This document shows, in pieces, positions 1 through 6,242 of a stretch of DNA of 9,186 nucleotides. The stretch's first letter is position 1, and every line of letters starts with the position of its first letter. This stretch comes from Spirochaetales bacterium (GTDB lineage Bacteria; Spirochaetota; Spirochaetia; DSM-27196; SLST01), in contig JANQQY010000472.1 in the NCBI GenBank assembly GCA_028284845.1, positions 1 to 9,186 of the forward strand, given 5' to 3'. Under the pieces are notes generated by a model that saw nothing but the letters and a program-made list of their open reading frames with translations, did not search any database and was not told where the DNA came from. A program made the position numbers and the translations under genes.

Positions 1-142
1 GAAACCGGGCAGGTCCTCTCAGTCGGATGGGTACATCCGCCACAACTGCGTTGCGTCGTATCTGCACGTCCACTTTGGCGGCGCCCGGGAGATCGCTCAC
101 GGGCTTGTTCGTGCCGCCAGACGATTCGCTTCCACCAGGTAG
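1..142 (+). CDS. cbiA: Cobyrinate a,c-diamide synthase, C-terminal end only (5' truncated by window)
   Basis: An open frame enters from the left edge (first full codon at position 2) and ends at TAG 140-142, leaving 46 residues. They contain S-Y-L-H-V-H-F (residues 19-25) followed by a helix ending in R-A-A-R-R-F. This matches the end of CbiA/CobB proteins, where the glutamine amidotransferase domain carries a conserved SYxHxHF segment with the His of the Cys-His-Glu triad. CbiA uses ATP and glutamine to amidate the a and c side chains of (cobalt-)cobyrinate in the cytoplasm. CbiP/CobQ, the other amidotransferase of the pathway, normally ends with a GTYxHG-type segment instead, so CbiA fits better. 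The stop codon lies 7 bases before the cbiCD start and overlaps its Shine-Dalgarno sequence, so the two genes are almost certainly cotranscribed. The ATP-binding half and the catalytic Cys lie outside the window. The assignment rests on a short segment but is supported by operon context. Confidence 0.8.
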   Translation, partial: KPGRSSQSDGYIRHNCVASYLHVHFGGAREIAHGLVRAARRFASTR

Positions 143-145
143 GAG
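141..145 (+). promoter_or_regulatory. Ribosome binding site of cbiCD (AGGAG)
   Basis: AGGAG is followed by four bases and then ATG at 150. It decides the start of the next gene. The longer in-frame opening from the ATG at 27 would overlap the cbiA tail, has no visible ribosome binding site, and would add 41 low-complexity residues unlike any CbiC N-terminus. Confidence 0.8.
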
Positions 146-149
146 ATTC

Positions 150-1949
150 ATGCAGCACCCAAAACCAAACGCAATTACAGAGAACAGCTTCGAGATCATT
201 GAGGGTCGCCTTGGGCCGCTCGACGTCACCGAAGCCGAGCGCTCCCTGATCATCCGAATTGCACATACGACTGGCGACGTGGAGTTCGGAACGACCTTTA
301 CCTTCTCCGATGGTGCGGTCGATGCCGCCGTTGAAGCGCTCCGCGGCGGATGCGATGTGATCACAGACGTTGAGACCGTCCGTACCGGCATCCGGGAAAA
401 GCCAATCGAGGCGTTTGGCGGCGGGGTCCACTGTTTCCTGAACGAGACAGATGTGATTCGTCGGGCGAAACGCGAGGAGACGACGCGGAGTGCGGTCGCG
501 ATGCGATTTGCCGGAGAGCGGCTGAACGGCGCGATCGTGGCGATTGGCAATGCTCCCACAGCGCTCCTCGAGTTGATCGAAATGATCGAGGAAGGCATCG
601 CCCGTCCTGCGGTCGTGATTGGGGTGCCTGTCGGGTTTGTGAGGGCGCTTGAGAGCAAAGAGATCCTTCATCGGACCGACGTTCCACACATCACCGTTCT
701 CAGCGAACGCGGCGGCTCCACGATCGCAGCGACCATCGTGAACGGAATCGGGGTTCTTGCCGCAGAAGCGGGTGCCCCGAGCTATCGGACCGCGCTGGGC
801 AAAGTCTCCGGGAAGCAGCGCGGCATCACCACCGGGACCTGTGCCGCCGCGGCCGCGAAAGCCGCGACTCTCTCGCTCCTCAGTGGTTCGGTCCCGGAGT
901 CGGTCGAGATACGCCTCCCCTCGAGCAAGCGACCCTACTCGAACCGAGTCCTCGAGGTCCCTGTTCTCCGCGCCGGCATCGAGGGTGACGCCGGGTACGC
1001 GGCGGTACAAAAGGATGCCGGCGACGACAACGACGTCACTCACGAGGCGGAGATCGTGGCGCATGTGCGACGCAGAGAGGAGGTTGGGGTTGCAATCGAA
1101 GGCGGGAAGGGCGTGGGACGAGTGACACGTGATGGGCTTCCGGTCCCTCCGGGGCGACCTGCCATCAATCCGGTCCCGCTTCGGATGATTCGGCTCGCCG
1201 TTCAGGACGCTGCTGAGAGTCTGCTTGAGAAGGGCGAAGAGTCCGCGGCTGCGCCCCATGGGTTCGAGGTGGAGATCTCAGTTCCCAAGGGAGAGGAGAT
1301 TGCAGAGCAGACCTGGAACCCAAGGCTCGGGATCGAAGGCGGCATCTCGATCATTGGAACGGCAGGTGTCGTTGAGCCGCGGGATTCGGATGCCTTCCGA
1401 CGCTCGATCGAGGCACTGGTGAAGGGGTATGCAGCCTCTGGGAGAACTCATTTTATCGTTACCCCTGGCTACGTTGGGGAGCGTTACCTGTTCGAACGCA
1501 TCGGTGTGACCGAGGAGTCGGTCGTCACCTGTGGCGATCATGTTGGAGCGACCCTTGATTCATGTCTCAAGGCCGGGGCGGAGTCGGTCTCCTTTGTGGG
1601 TCACCTCTCCAAGCTCGCGAAGGTGGCAGCCGGCGTCTTTGACACGCATAGCAAGTATGCCGACGCGCGACTTGAGACGCTCGCCGCCCTCGTCGCCGCC
1701 GCCGGTGCTCCCGTGGAGCTGACCAGGGAGATCCTCGACCTCAAACTCGCCGAGGAAGCGGTCGTCATGATTCGTGAGGCGGGCTTCGAGGAGGCGTTCT
1801 CGCTTCTCGCTCAACGTGTGTGCGCGCGGATGCGCCTTCGCATGAAGGAGAGGGTCGAGGTCGGCTGTGTTGTCCTCTCGCTTGATGCTGAACCGCTTGC
1901 CACATGGCCAAACGCCGAAGGAGATATCGATTGGAACCGATTCGGGTGA
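150..1949 (+). CDS. cbiCD: Fused cobalt-precorrin-8 methylmutase (CbiC) / cobalt-precorrin-5B C1-methyltransferase (CbiD)
   Basis: This is a single 599-residue protein with two pathway enzymes. Residues 1 to about 205 are CbiC: R-I-A-H-T-T-G-D with His39 at the place of the CobH/CbiC catalytic His, I-G-N-A-P-T-A-L at 132-139, and an IGVPVGFV segment near 157-164 leading into ESK at 168-170. CbiC moves the methyl group from C11 to C12 to give cobyrinate. Residues from about 216 to 599 are CbiD: TTGTC at 227-231, KDAGDDNDVT at 288-297, NPRLGIEGGISIIGT at 390-404 and a GHLSKLAK segment at 484-491 followed by a THS...AD...R motif. CbiD uses S-adenosylmethionine to methylate C1 of cobalt-precorrin-5B. 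Each half is about full length for its family, and a short linker joins them without a stop or internal ribosome binding site. The start at 150 is chosen from the AGGAG just upstream. The two activities are not consecutive in the pathway. The 3' end also carries the ribosome binding site and start of cbiE. Confidence 0.95.
   Translation: MQHPKPNAITENSFEIIEGRLGPLDVTEAERSLIIRIAHTTGDVEFGTTFTFSDGAVDAAVEALRGGCDVITDVETVRTGIREKPIEAFGGGVHCFLNETDVIRRAKREETTRSAVAMRFAGERLNGAIVAIGNAPTALLELIEMIEEGIARPAVVIGVPVGFVRALESKEILHRTDVPHITVLSERGGSTIAATIVNGIGVLAAEAGAPSYRTALGKVSGKQRGITTGTCAAAAAKAATLSLLSGSVPESVEIRLPSSKRPYSNRVLEVPVLRAGIEGDAGYAAVQKDAGDDNDVTHEAEIVAHVRRREEVGVAIEGGKGVGRVTRDGLPVPPGRPAINPVPLRMIRLAVQDAAESLLEKGEESAAAPHGFEVEISVPKGEEIAEQTWNPRLGIEGGISIIGTAGVVEPRDSDAFRRSIEALVKGYAASGRTHFIVTPGYVGERYLFERIGVTEESVVTCGDHVGATLDSCLKAGAESVSFVGHLSKLAKVAAGVFDTHSKYADARLETLAALVAAAGAPVELTREILDLKLAEEAVVMIREAGFEEAFSLLAQRVCARMRLRMKERVEVGCVVLSLDAEPLATWPNAEGDIDWNRFG
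1917..1923 (+). promoter_or_regulatory. Ribosome binding site favouring a TTG start for cbiE (GAAGGAG)
   Basis: GAAGGAG lies seven bases before the in-frame TTG at 1931, inside the 3' end of cbiCD. The in-frame ATG at 1904 has no purine-rich element before it. Starting there would place the Shine-Dalgarno inside the gene and add nine residues, rich in Arg, ahead of the core fold. Confidence 0.65.
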
Positions 1950-2554
1950 TCGGAATGGGTCCGGGAAGCGAAGAGTATCTCCTTCCCGTATCGCGAGATG
2001 CAGCCCTCGAGTGTGAGATCCTCTTTGGGGCACAGCGGCACCTCGACCTCTTCGAGTCAAGCGGGGCGGAGAGGCGAGAACTTACCGGCGCGTCCGACGG
2101 CATGATCGCCGCGATCGCAGAGGCACGGTCCCAAGGTCGAACCGGCGTTCTTGTCTCTGGAGATCCCGCCCTCTACAGCTACCTCCGCGTGCTGCAACGT
2201 CACTTCTCCCGGAGCGACCTTGCAATCTATCCCGGTGTTTCGAGCATCCATGTAGCGGCCTGTCGCCTCGGAATCTCGCTCGAGGACGCAATCATCGCGA
2301 GTGTTCACGGGCGCGAACTCTCAGATCTCGATCGATCTCTCACTACCGGGGCACCGCTCTTTATCCTAACGGACAAGAGTAATAGCCCCGCACGAGTCAC
2401 CGAGTATCTATCGACCAACGGGGCGGGCTCGAGGCAGTACCACGTGTGTGAGAATCTGACCCTGCCGGATGAGCGGGTGAGCGGGCCGTTTCGCGACCCC
2501 GTCACCGGAGAGCATCAATCACTTTCAATCGTCGTTGTGGAGGCAATGAAATGA
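1931..2554 (+). CDS. cbiE: Cobalt-precorrin-7 C5-methyltransferase
   Basis: This cytoplasmic enzyme transfers a methyl group from S-adenosylmethionine to C5 of the corrin ring late in the anaerobic pathway. Translation from TTG 1931 gives 207 residues. The protein opens with the class III tetrapyrrole methylase strand and GxGPG loop (G-M-G-P-G at 8-12). V-S-G-D-P-A-L-Y follows at 75-82, then a Y-P-G-V-S-S segment, which is the conserved cofactor-site loop of this fold. Length and order match stand-alone CbiE/CobL N-terminal domains. No decarboxylating CbiT domain follows, although CbiE is often fused to or paired with CbiT. I prefer TTG 1931 because GAAGGAG lies at ideal spacing and the resulting N-terminus matches family length; ATG 1904 is the alternative (216 residues). 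The gene overlaps cbiCD by 19 bases and ends with an ATGA overlap onto cbiL. CbiE rather than another paralogue is inferred from similarity and from the other methylases being accounted for. Confidence 0.88.
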   Translation: MEPIRVIGMGPGSEEYLLPVSRDAALECEILFGAQRHLDLFESSGAERRELTGASDGMIAAIAEARSQGRTGVLVSGDPALYSYLRVLQRHFSRSDLAIYPGVSSIHVAACRLGISLEDAIIASVHGRELSDLDRSLTTGAPLFILTDKSNSPARVTEYLSTNGAGSRQYHVCENLTLPDERVSGPFRDPVTGEHQSLSIVVVEAMK

Positions 2555-3261
2555 GAACACTCTATGGTGTCGGGCTTGGTCCCGGCGAGCCCGAACTGTT
2601 GACGCTTAAGGGCAGGCGGCTCCTTGACGAGTCGAGCGTGATCTACACCCCAACCGGGGCGATCGCCTCTCGTTCGCGCGCCGCGGACATCCTCCTCGGC
2701 CTGGGGATCGATGAGTCGAAGCTCGAGCCGATGGTGTTCCCCATGTCCATGGAAGACTCCGTCCGTGAGGAGGCGTGGAAGGCGAATGCCGAGTACATCG
2801 ACGTCTCGCTCGCTGACGGAGCGACGGCCTCTTTTGTCACGCTTGGTGATGCCTCTGTTTACAGCACGTGGACCTACCTTGTCCGTGCTCTCGCACGGAG
2901 AACCTCCGACATTCAAACGCCAACAGTGCCGGGGGTAACGACGATGAGTGCGGCGGCCGCCGCGCTCGAGATTCCCCTCGTCATTGGCGATGAATCCATC
3001 GCCCTTGTTCCCACGCCCAATCGCATCGAAGATCTCGTGCCTCTGCTTGAGTCGATGGACACTCTTGTGCTGTACAAGGTTGGCCGACGTCTTGAGAGCG
3101 TCATCGGCTTTCTCGAAGAGCGTGGACTTGCAGGATGCAGCTACTTCGCCTCGAACGTTGGTGTTGCCGCCCAACACGTTCAGGTCGGATTTCCCGATCT
3201 GGATGCAGGCAAGGGACCGTATATGTCTACCATCATCATCAGAACGAGCGATGCCCAATGA
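2551..3261 (+). CDS. cbiL: Cobalt-factor II / cobalt-precorrin-2 C20-methyltransferase
   Basis: CbiL carries out the first S-adenosylmethionine-dependent methylation on the macrocycle after cobalt insertion, at C20. The 236-residue product is normal length. It begins L-Y-G-V-G-L-G-P-G-E-P-E-L-L-T-L-K (residues 4-20), a near-signature start for CobI/CbiL. It then shows T-L-G-D-A-S-V-Y-S-T (97-106), where the YST after the GD motif is typical of C20 methylases, and P-G-V-T-T-M-S-A (127-134). The position after Gly-Asp is Ala rather than the Pro seen in the other methylases of this operon. The start ATG overlaps the cbiE stop (ATGA), and GGAGG at 2539-2543 lies seven bases upstream, so translation is both coupled and independently primed. 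The stop overlaps the ATG of cbiF in the same way. Confidence 0.94.
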   Translation: MRTLYGVGLGPGEPELLTLKGRRLLDESSVIYTPTGAIASRSRAADILLGLGIDESKLEPMVFPMSMEDSVREEAWKANAEYIDVSLADGATASFVTLGDASVYSTWTYLVRALARRTSDIQTPTVPGVTTMSAAAAALEIPLVIGDESIALVPTPNRIEDLVPLLESMDTLVLYKVGRRLESVIGFLEERGLAGCSYFASNVGVAAQHVQVGFPDLDAGKGPYMSTIIIRTSDAQ

Positions 3262-4019
3262 ACGTCTGGTTTATTGGAGCCGGCCCGGGCGCTCCTGATC
3301 TCATTACCGTTCGCGGCCGGACGATCCTAGAGAGCGCTGACATCGTGATCTATGCCGGCTCTCTGGTCAGTACTGAGATGCTCGGCTGGGTGCGGTCAGA
3401 TGCTGAGGTGCACGACTCGAGCGCGCTTGACCTAGGTGAGGTCACATCGATTTACAAGAGCAAGGCCGATCAGAAGGGTGTCATCGCCCGCCTCCATACT
3501 GGAGATCCCGCGATCTATGGCGCCATCCAGGAGCAAATCGACTTCTGCGTTGAGCACTCGATTCCCTGGGAGATTGTGCCGGGTGTTAGCTCCGTGTTCG
3601 CCTCCGCCGCGGCGGCCGGTCGAGAGTTAACCCTGCCTGGCGTTACACAGACGCTCACCATCGGCCGCATCGCCGGCCGTACTCCCGTGCCGGAGGGCGA
3701 GGACCTCCAGACCATTTCGGCGCACGGTGGCTCGCTCGCCCTGCTTCTCTCCGTGAGTCGGATCTCAGAGGTGGCGGAGGCACTGCGGACAAGGTACGGG
3801 GCTGACGCTCCGGTGTGCGTTGTCTACCGAGCCAGCTGGCCTGAAGAGACAGTTGTTCGTGGAACGATCGACACAATCGCGGAGAGGGTCGCGGAGGCGG
3901 GAATCACCAGGCAGGCCATCATCCTCGTTGGGAAGGCGCTCGCCTCCGCGAGCGGAGAGTACGAGCCATCCAAGCTCTACGACTCAAGCTTTTCTCACGG
4001 TTACCGGAGCGCGAAGTGA
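3258..4019 (+). CDS. cbiF: Cobalt-precorrin-4 C11-methyltransferase
   Basis: CbiF methylates C11 of cobalt-precorrin-4 to give cobalt-precorrin-5A, using S-adenosylmethionine. The product is 253 residues, as expected for CbiF/CobM. Visible features in order are V-W-F-I-G-A-G-P-G-A-P-D-L at 3-15, I-Y-A-G-S-L-V at 31-37, L-H-T-G-D-P-A-I-Y-G at 79-88, V-P-G-V-S-S at 108-112, the long T-L-P-G-V-T-Q-T stretch at 125-132, and Y-R-A-S-W-P-E-E at 190-197. The last two are characteristic of C11 methylases within the family. The start is the ATG overlapping the cbiL stop (ATGA). A longer in-frame opening begins at 3135 but would lie within cbiL and add sequence unrelated to the family. The ribosome binding site is weak (GAGCG about eight bases upstream), so translation probably depends on coupling to cbiL. 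The stop overlaps the GTG of cbiGH. Confidence 0.95.
   Translation: MNVWFIGAGPGAPDLITVRGRTILESADIVIYAGSLVSTEMLGWVRSDAEVHDSSALDLGEVTSIYKSKADQKGVIARLHTGDPAIYGAIQEQIDFCVEHSIPWEIVPGVSSVFASAAAAGRELTLPGVTQTLTIGRIAGRTPVPEGEDLQTISAHGGSLALLLSVSRISEVAEALRTRYGADAPVCVVYRASWPEETVVRGTIDTIAERVAEAGITRQAIILVGKALASASGEYEPSKLYDSSFSHGYRSAK
4006..4009 (+). promoter_or_regulatory. Ribosome binding site of cbiGH (GGAG) supporting a GTG start
   Basis: GGAG lies six bases before GTG 4016, inside the last codons of cbiF. It supports the GTG whose last two bases are also the first two bases of the cbiF stop codon (GTGA). Confidence 0.6.
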
Positions 4020-5569
4020 AGACGGCCGTCATTGTCCTGCAGAATGCGGATGAGGCTCTCCCACAGAGGATCGCCGAATCCCTCAATGCCGATATCTACA
4101 GAAACCAGGGCAAAGGCGAGCTTGCCCAGCTCGCTGAGAACCTATGGGAGCGCTACGAAGGACTCGTGTTCGTCATGGCGAGCGGCATCGTTGTCCGGAC
4201 GATTGCGCCGCTCATTGAGTCCAAGTATCGCGACCCAGCGGTGGTTGTCGTGGACGATGCCGGGCGATTCTCGATCAGTCTGCTCTCCGGTCACGAGGGC
4301 GGAGCAAACTCGCTCGCTTGGCGAGTGTCGAGCATCATTGACGCGGTGCCGGTTATCACAACGGGCACCGAGACCAATCGCCGTCATGTGATTGGGATTG
4401 GGTGCCGACGTGGCATCTCCGCTGACGAGGCGAAGGAAGCGATCCAGGAGGCAGTGGCCTCCGCGAACCTCTCAGCAGATCAGATCCGGTGTGCCGCAAC
4501 GGTCCAAGCAAAGCGCGATGAAGAAGGCCTCGTCCGGGGCCTTGAGGAGTTGGGCATTCCACTTCAGTTCGTGGACCACCGGCGCATCAACGAGTTTGAT
4601 GGACCCTATGATCACTCCGATGCTGCAATGAGAAATATAGGGGTTCGCGCCGTCGCGGAACCGTGTGCGCTCTTAGTCGGAAGGCGGAGCTCACTGGTTC
4701 TTCGCAGAGTGACGATCGGTCGCTGCACGGTCGCGATCGCACGTGAGGACTCTGCCGATCCAACACCCGTGACTCCTGATCAACATGAGCGATCGGGCGC
4801 ACCAATGGTAGATCCCTCCGCCACCCGATCGGGCTCTCTCACCGTCGTTGGGATAGGCCCCGGCTCACCCACGCTTCTGACTCCCGCGGCGCGAGAGGCG
4901 ATCACCTCTGCCGACCTCGTTGTTGGCTACAAGCGCTACTTGCAGCTCATTTCAGATCTTGTTGGTTCAAAGGATCAGTTCTCGAGTGGAATGCGACACG
5001 AGAAGGAGCGTGCTCAGCATGCGGTGGATGCGGCGCGCGGCGGGAGGGCAGTCGTAGTGGTGAGCAGTGGAGATCCCGGAGTCTACGCCCTTGCCGGTCT
5101 CGTGCTCGAGCTACTGCCCGCGGCCGGCGGCGTCTGGCCGGAGACTCGAATCGTACCGGGCGTGACAGCGGCGAATGCGGCCGCCTCGCTTCTTGGTGCA
5201 CCGCTGATGCACGATCACGTGGTAATCTCGTTGAGTGATCTCCTCACCGATTGGGAGGTGATCAAGAAGCGTCTTGCTCTTGCCGGCGCTGGAGACTTCG
5301 CAGTAGCGATCTACAATCCGAAGAGCCGAACCAGGACCACCCAACTGGAGGAGGCACGGCAGATCCTCCTTCAGCATCGGGCTCCTGAAACGCCTGTAGG
5401 TGTCGTGACATCAGCCTATCGCGAGGAGTGCGAGGTGTTTCACTGCACGCTTGGAACTCTTGGCGACCATATTGATCGTGTGGGAATGAGCTCCACAGTC
5501 ATCGTTGGAAACTCCACCACCTTCTACGCATCCGGTTGGATGGTCACCCCGCGCGGCTACGAGGTGTGA
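4016..5569 (+). CDS. cbiGH: Fused cobalt-precorrin-5A hydrolase (CbiG) / cobalt-factor III C17-methyltransferase (CbiH)
   Basis: This is a 517-residue two-enzyme fusion. Residues 1 to about 245 are CbiG, with A-S-G-I-V-V-R-T-I-A-P-L at 55-66, S-K-Y-R-D-P-A-V at 69-76 and I-S-L-L-S-G-H-E-G-G-A-N at 87-98. CbiG opens the delta-lactone of cobalt-precorrin-5A and releases acetaldehyde. A proline-containing, polar linker spans about 246-273. Residues from about 275 to 517 are CbiH: V-V-G-I-G-P-G at 277-283, F-S-S-G-M-R-H-E, V-S-S-G-D-P-G-V-Y at 349-357, P-G-V-T-A-A-N-A-A-A-S at 381-391, a HDHVVISLSDLLTDWE segment soon after, and a C-terminal M-V-T-P-R-G-Y. CbiH methylates C17 and contracts the ring. 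It ends at the usual place and lacks the Cys-rich extension found in some CbiH60-type proteins. The GTG start overlaps the cbiF stop and has GGAG six bases upstream. The in-frame ATG at 4805 falls in the linker and has no ribosome binding site. This is the last gene of the operon; the convergent regulator ends 22 bases downstream. Confidence 0.95.
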   Translation: MKTAVIVLQNADEALPQRIAESLNADIYRNQGKGELAQLAENLWERYEGLVFVMASGIVVRTIAPLIESKYRDPAVVVVDDAGRFSISLLSGHEGGANSLAWRVSSIIDAVPVITTGTETNRRHVIGIGCRRGISADEAKEAIQEAVASANLSADQIRCAATVQAKRDEEGLVRGLEELGIPLQFVDHRRINEFDGPYDHSDAAMRNIGVRAVAEPCALLVGRRSSLVLRRVTIGRCTVAIAREDSADPTPVTPDQHERSGAPMVDPSATRSGSLTVVGIGPGSPTLLTPAAREAITSADLVVGYKRYLQLISDLVGSKDQFSSGMRHEKERAQHAVDAARGGRAVVVVSSGDPGVYALAGLVLELLPAAGGVWPETRIVPGVTAANAAASLLGAPLMHDHVVISLSDLLTDWEVIKKRLALAGAGDFAVAIYNPKSRTRTTQLEEARQILLQHRAPETPVGVVTSAYREECEVFHCTLGTLGDHIDRVGMSSTVIVGNSTTFYASGWMVTPRGYEV

Positions 5570-5583
5570 GGCGCACGGGGTGA
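5544..5583. terminator. Possible bidirectional terminator-like hairpin between converging operons
   Basis: TCACCCCG (5544-5551) is perfectly complementary to CGGGGTGA (5576-5583). After one C/A mismatch, GCG (5553-5555) can pair with CGC (5572-5574), leaving a 16-base loop. The structure spans the cbiGH stop codon and ends eight bases before the last codon of the convergent regulator gene, so it could fold in transcripts from both sides. There is no T-tract on either strand, so a classical intrinsic terminator is not supported. Its placement is the main argument; a chance inverted repeat in GC-rich coding sequence is possible. Confidence 0.3.
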
Positions 5584-5591
5584 TGCGGCGT

Positions 5592-6242
5592 CTATACTCC
5601 CGCACCTGGTTTTCCGTTCTGGAAGTACCAGATTACCAATTGTGTTCGATCTCGAACGCCGGCGAACTGGAGCAGCGTTGAGACATAGTTCCTCACCGTT
5701 CCCTCACTCAGAAAGAGCTGATCCGAGATCTCGCGGTTTGACCTGCCCTCAGCGACCAACCGAAGCACCGCTTGCTCACGCTCGGTCAACCCGTGAAACG
5801 TCTGTTCCTTCTCCTGGGCTGCGTCCACGGCCAGCGACCTCGCAACACCGGGCTCGAAGCTGAACGTGCCGTTCACCGCGCTGCGAATGGCGAGCATCAG
5901 AGCCTCCGGCGTCTGGTGTTTCAGGAGGTAGCCATGGGCGCCGTAACGGAGCGCGTCCTTGAGGTACTCGTCGTCATGGAAGGTGGAGAGCATCAAGACG
6001 GGAAGGTTGGGCCAGCGAAGCTTGATTTCGCGGCAGCACTCAAGACCGTTCTCTTCCGGCATACGAATGTCGAGCAGGACGACGTCGGGTTGGGCGCCTT
6101 CCAATGCTCGAAGGAGGGCCCTCGCGTTTCGCGCCTTGTGCCCCACTCGGAATTCACCGGACTGCTCCAACACCATCGCGAGACCGTCCAAGACCATTGT
6201 GTCGTCGTCTGCGATGAATACGTTGATTGCAACCCCATCCAT
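5592..6242 (-). CDS. NarL/LuxR-family two-component response regulator
   Basis: This 216-residue protein has a receiver domain followed by a LuxR-type helix-turn-helix, and is expected to be a DNA-binding transcription regulator switched by phosphorylation. The receiver shows the acidic cluster D12-D13-D14, phosphoacceptor D58 in L-L-D-I-R-M-P, S86-T87 and K108 in Y-L-L-K, so all switch residues are present. The C-terminal domain begins L-T-E-R-E at 152-156 and continues with N-R-E-I-S-D-Q-L-F-L-S-E-G-T-V-R-N-Y-V, the usual recognition-helix region. The kinase stop TGA shares its last base with the ATG at 6242 (TGATG), indicating coupling; an in-frame GTG at 6245 is an equally possible start one codon longer. 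GAGAG eight bases before the ATG can act as a weak ribosome binding site. The cognate kinase is the fused protein encoded immediately upstream. Targets are unknown; such pairs often control their own transporter operon, but no promoter is visible in the window to test this. Confidence 0.95.
   Translation of the reverse strand: MDGVAINVFIADDDTMVLDGLAMVLEQSGEFRVGHKARNARALLRALEGAQPDVVLLDIRMPEENGLECCREIKLRWPNLPVLMLSTFHDDEYLKDALRYGAHGYLLKHQTPEALMLAIRSAVNGTFSFEPGVARSLAVDAAQEKEQTFHGLTEREQAVLRLVAEGRSNREISDQLFLSEGTVRNYVSTLLQFAGVRDRTQLVIWYFQNGKPGAGV

Noticed and set aside
1..149. Possible cobalamin riboswitch ahead of cbiCD
   Set aside because: The region is coding for the CbiA C-terminus, and I see neither the conserved B12-box core nor room for the aptamer. 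Any riboswitch would lie upstream of the operon, outside the window.
27..149. N-terminal extension of CbiCD from the ATG at 27
   Set aside because: It overlaps the cbiA frame, has no ribosome binding site and encodes sequence unlike CbiC, whereas ATG 150 has AGGAG at good spacing.
1560..2060. 166-codon antisense open frame across the cbiCD/cbiE junction
   Set aside because: It runs opposite two recognised genes and its product is Arg-rich and low in recognisable structure, typical of a codon-bias shadow.
2321..2341. Cluster of GATC-type palindromes (AGATCT and CGATCG) in cbiE
   Set aside because: It is short, lies within coding sequence, does not form one continuous symmetric site, and such words are common across this window.
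2515..3258. 247-codon antisense open frame opposite cbiL
   Set aside because: It mirrors a well-supported gene, has no recognisable domain or ribosome binding site, and long antisense frames are expected in GC-rich coding DNA.
2158..5075. Repeated GGAGATCCC words in cbiE, cbiF and cbiGH
   Set aside because: They encode the shared Gly-Asp-Pro motif of homologous tetrapyrrole methylases. This is paralogy, not a DNA repeat element.
4805..5569. Separate cbiH gene starting at ATG 4805
   Set aside because: The CbiG frame runs into it without a stop, and no Shine-Dalgarno precedes the ATG, so a fusion is simpler.
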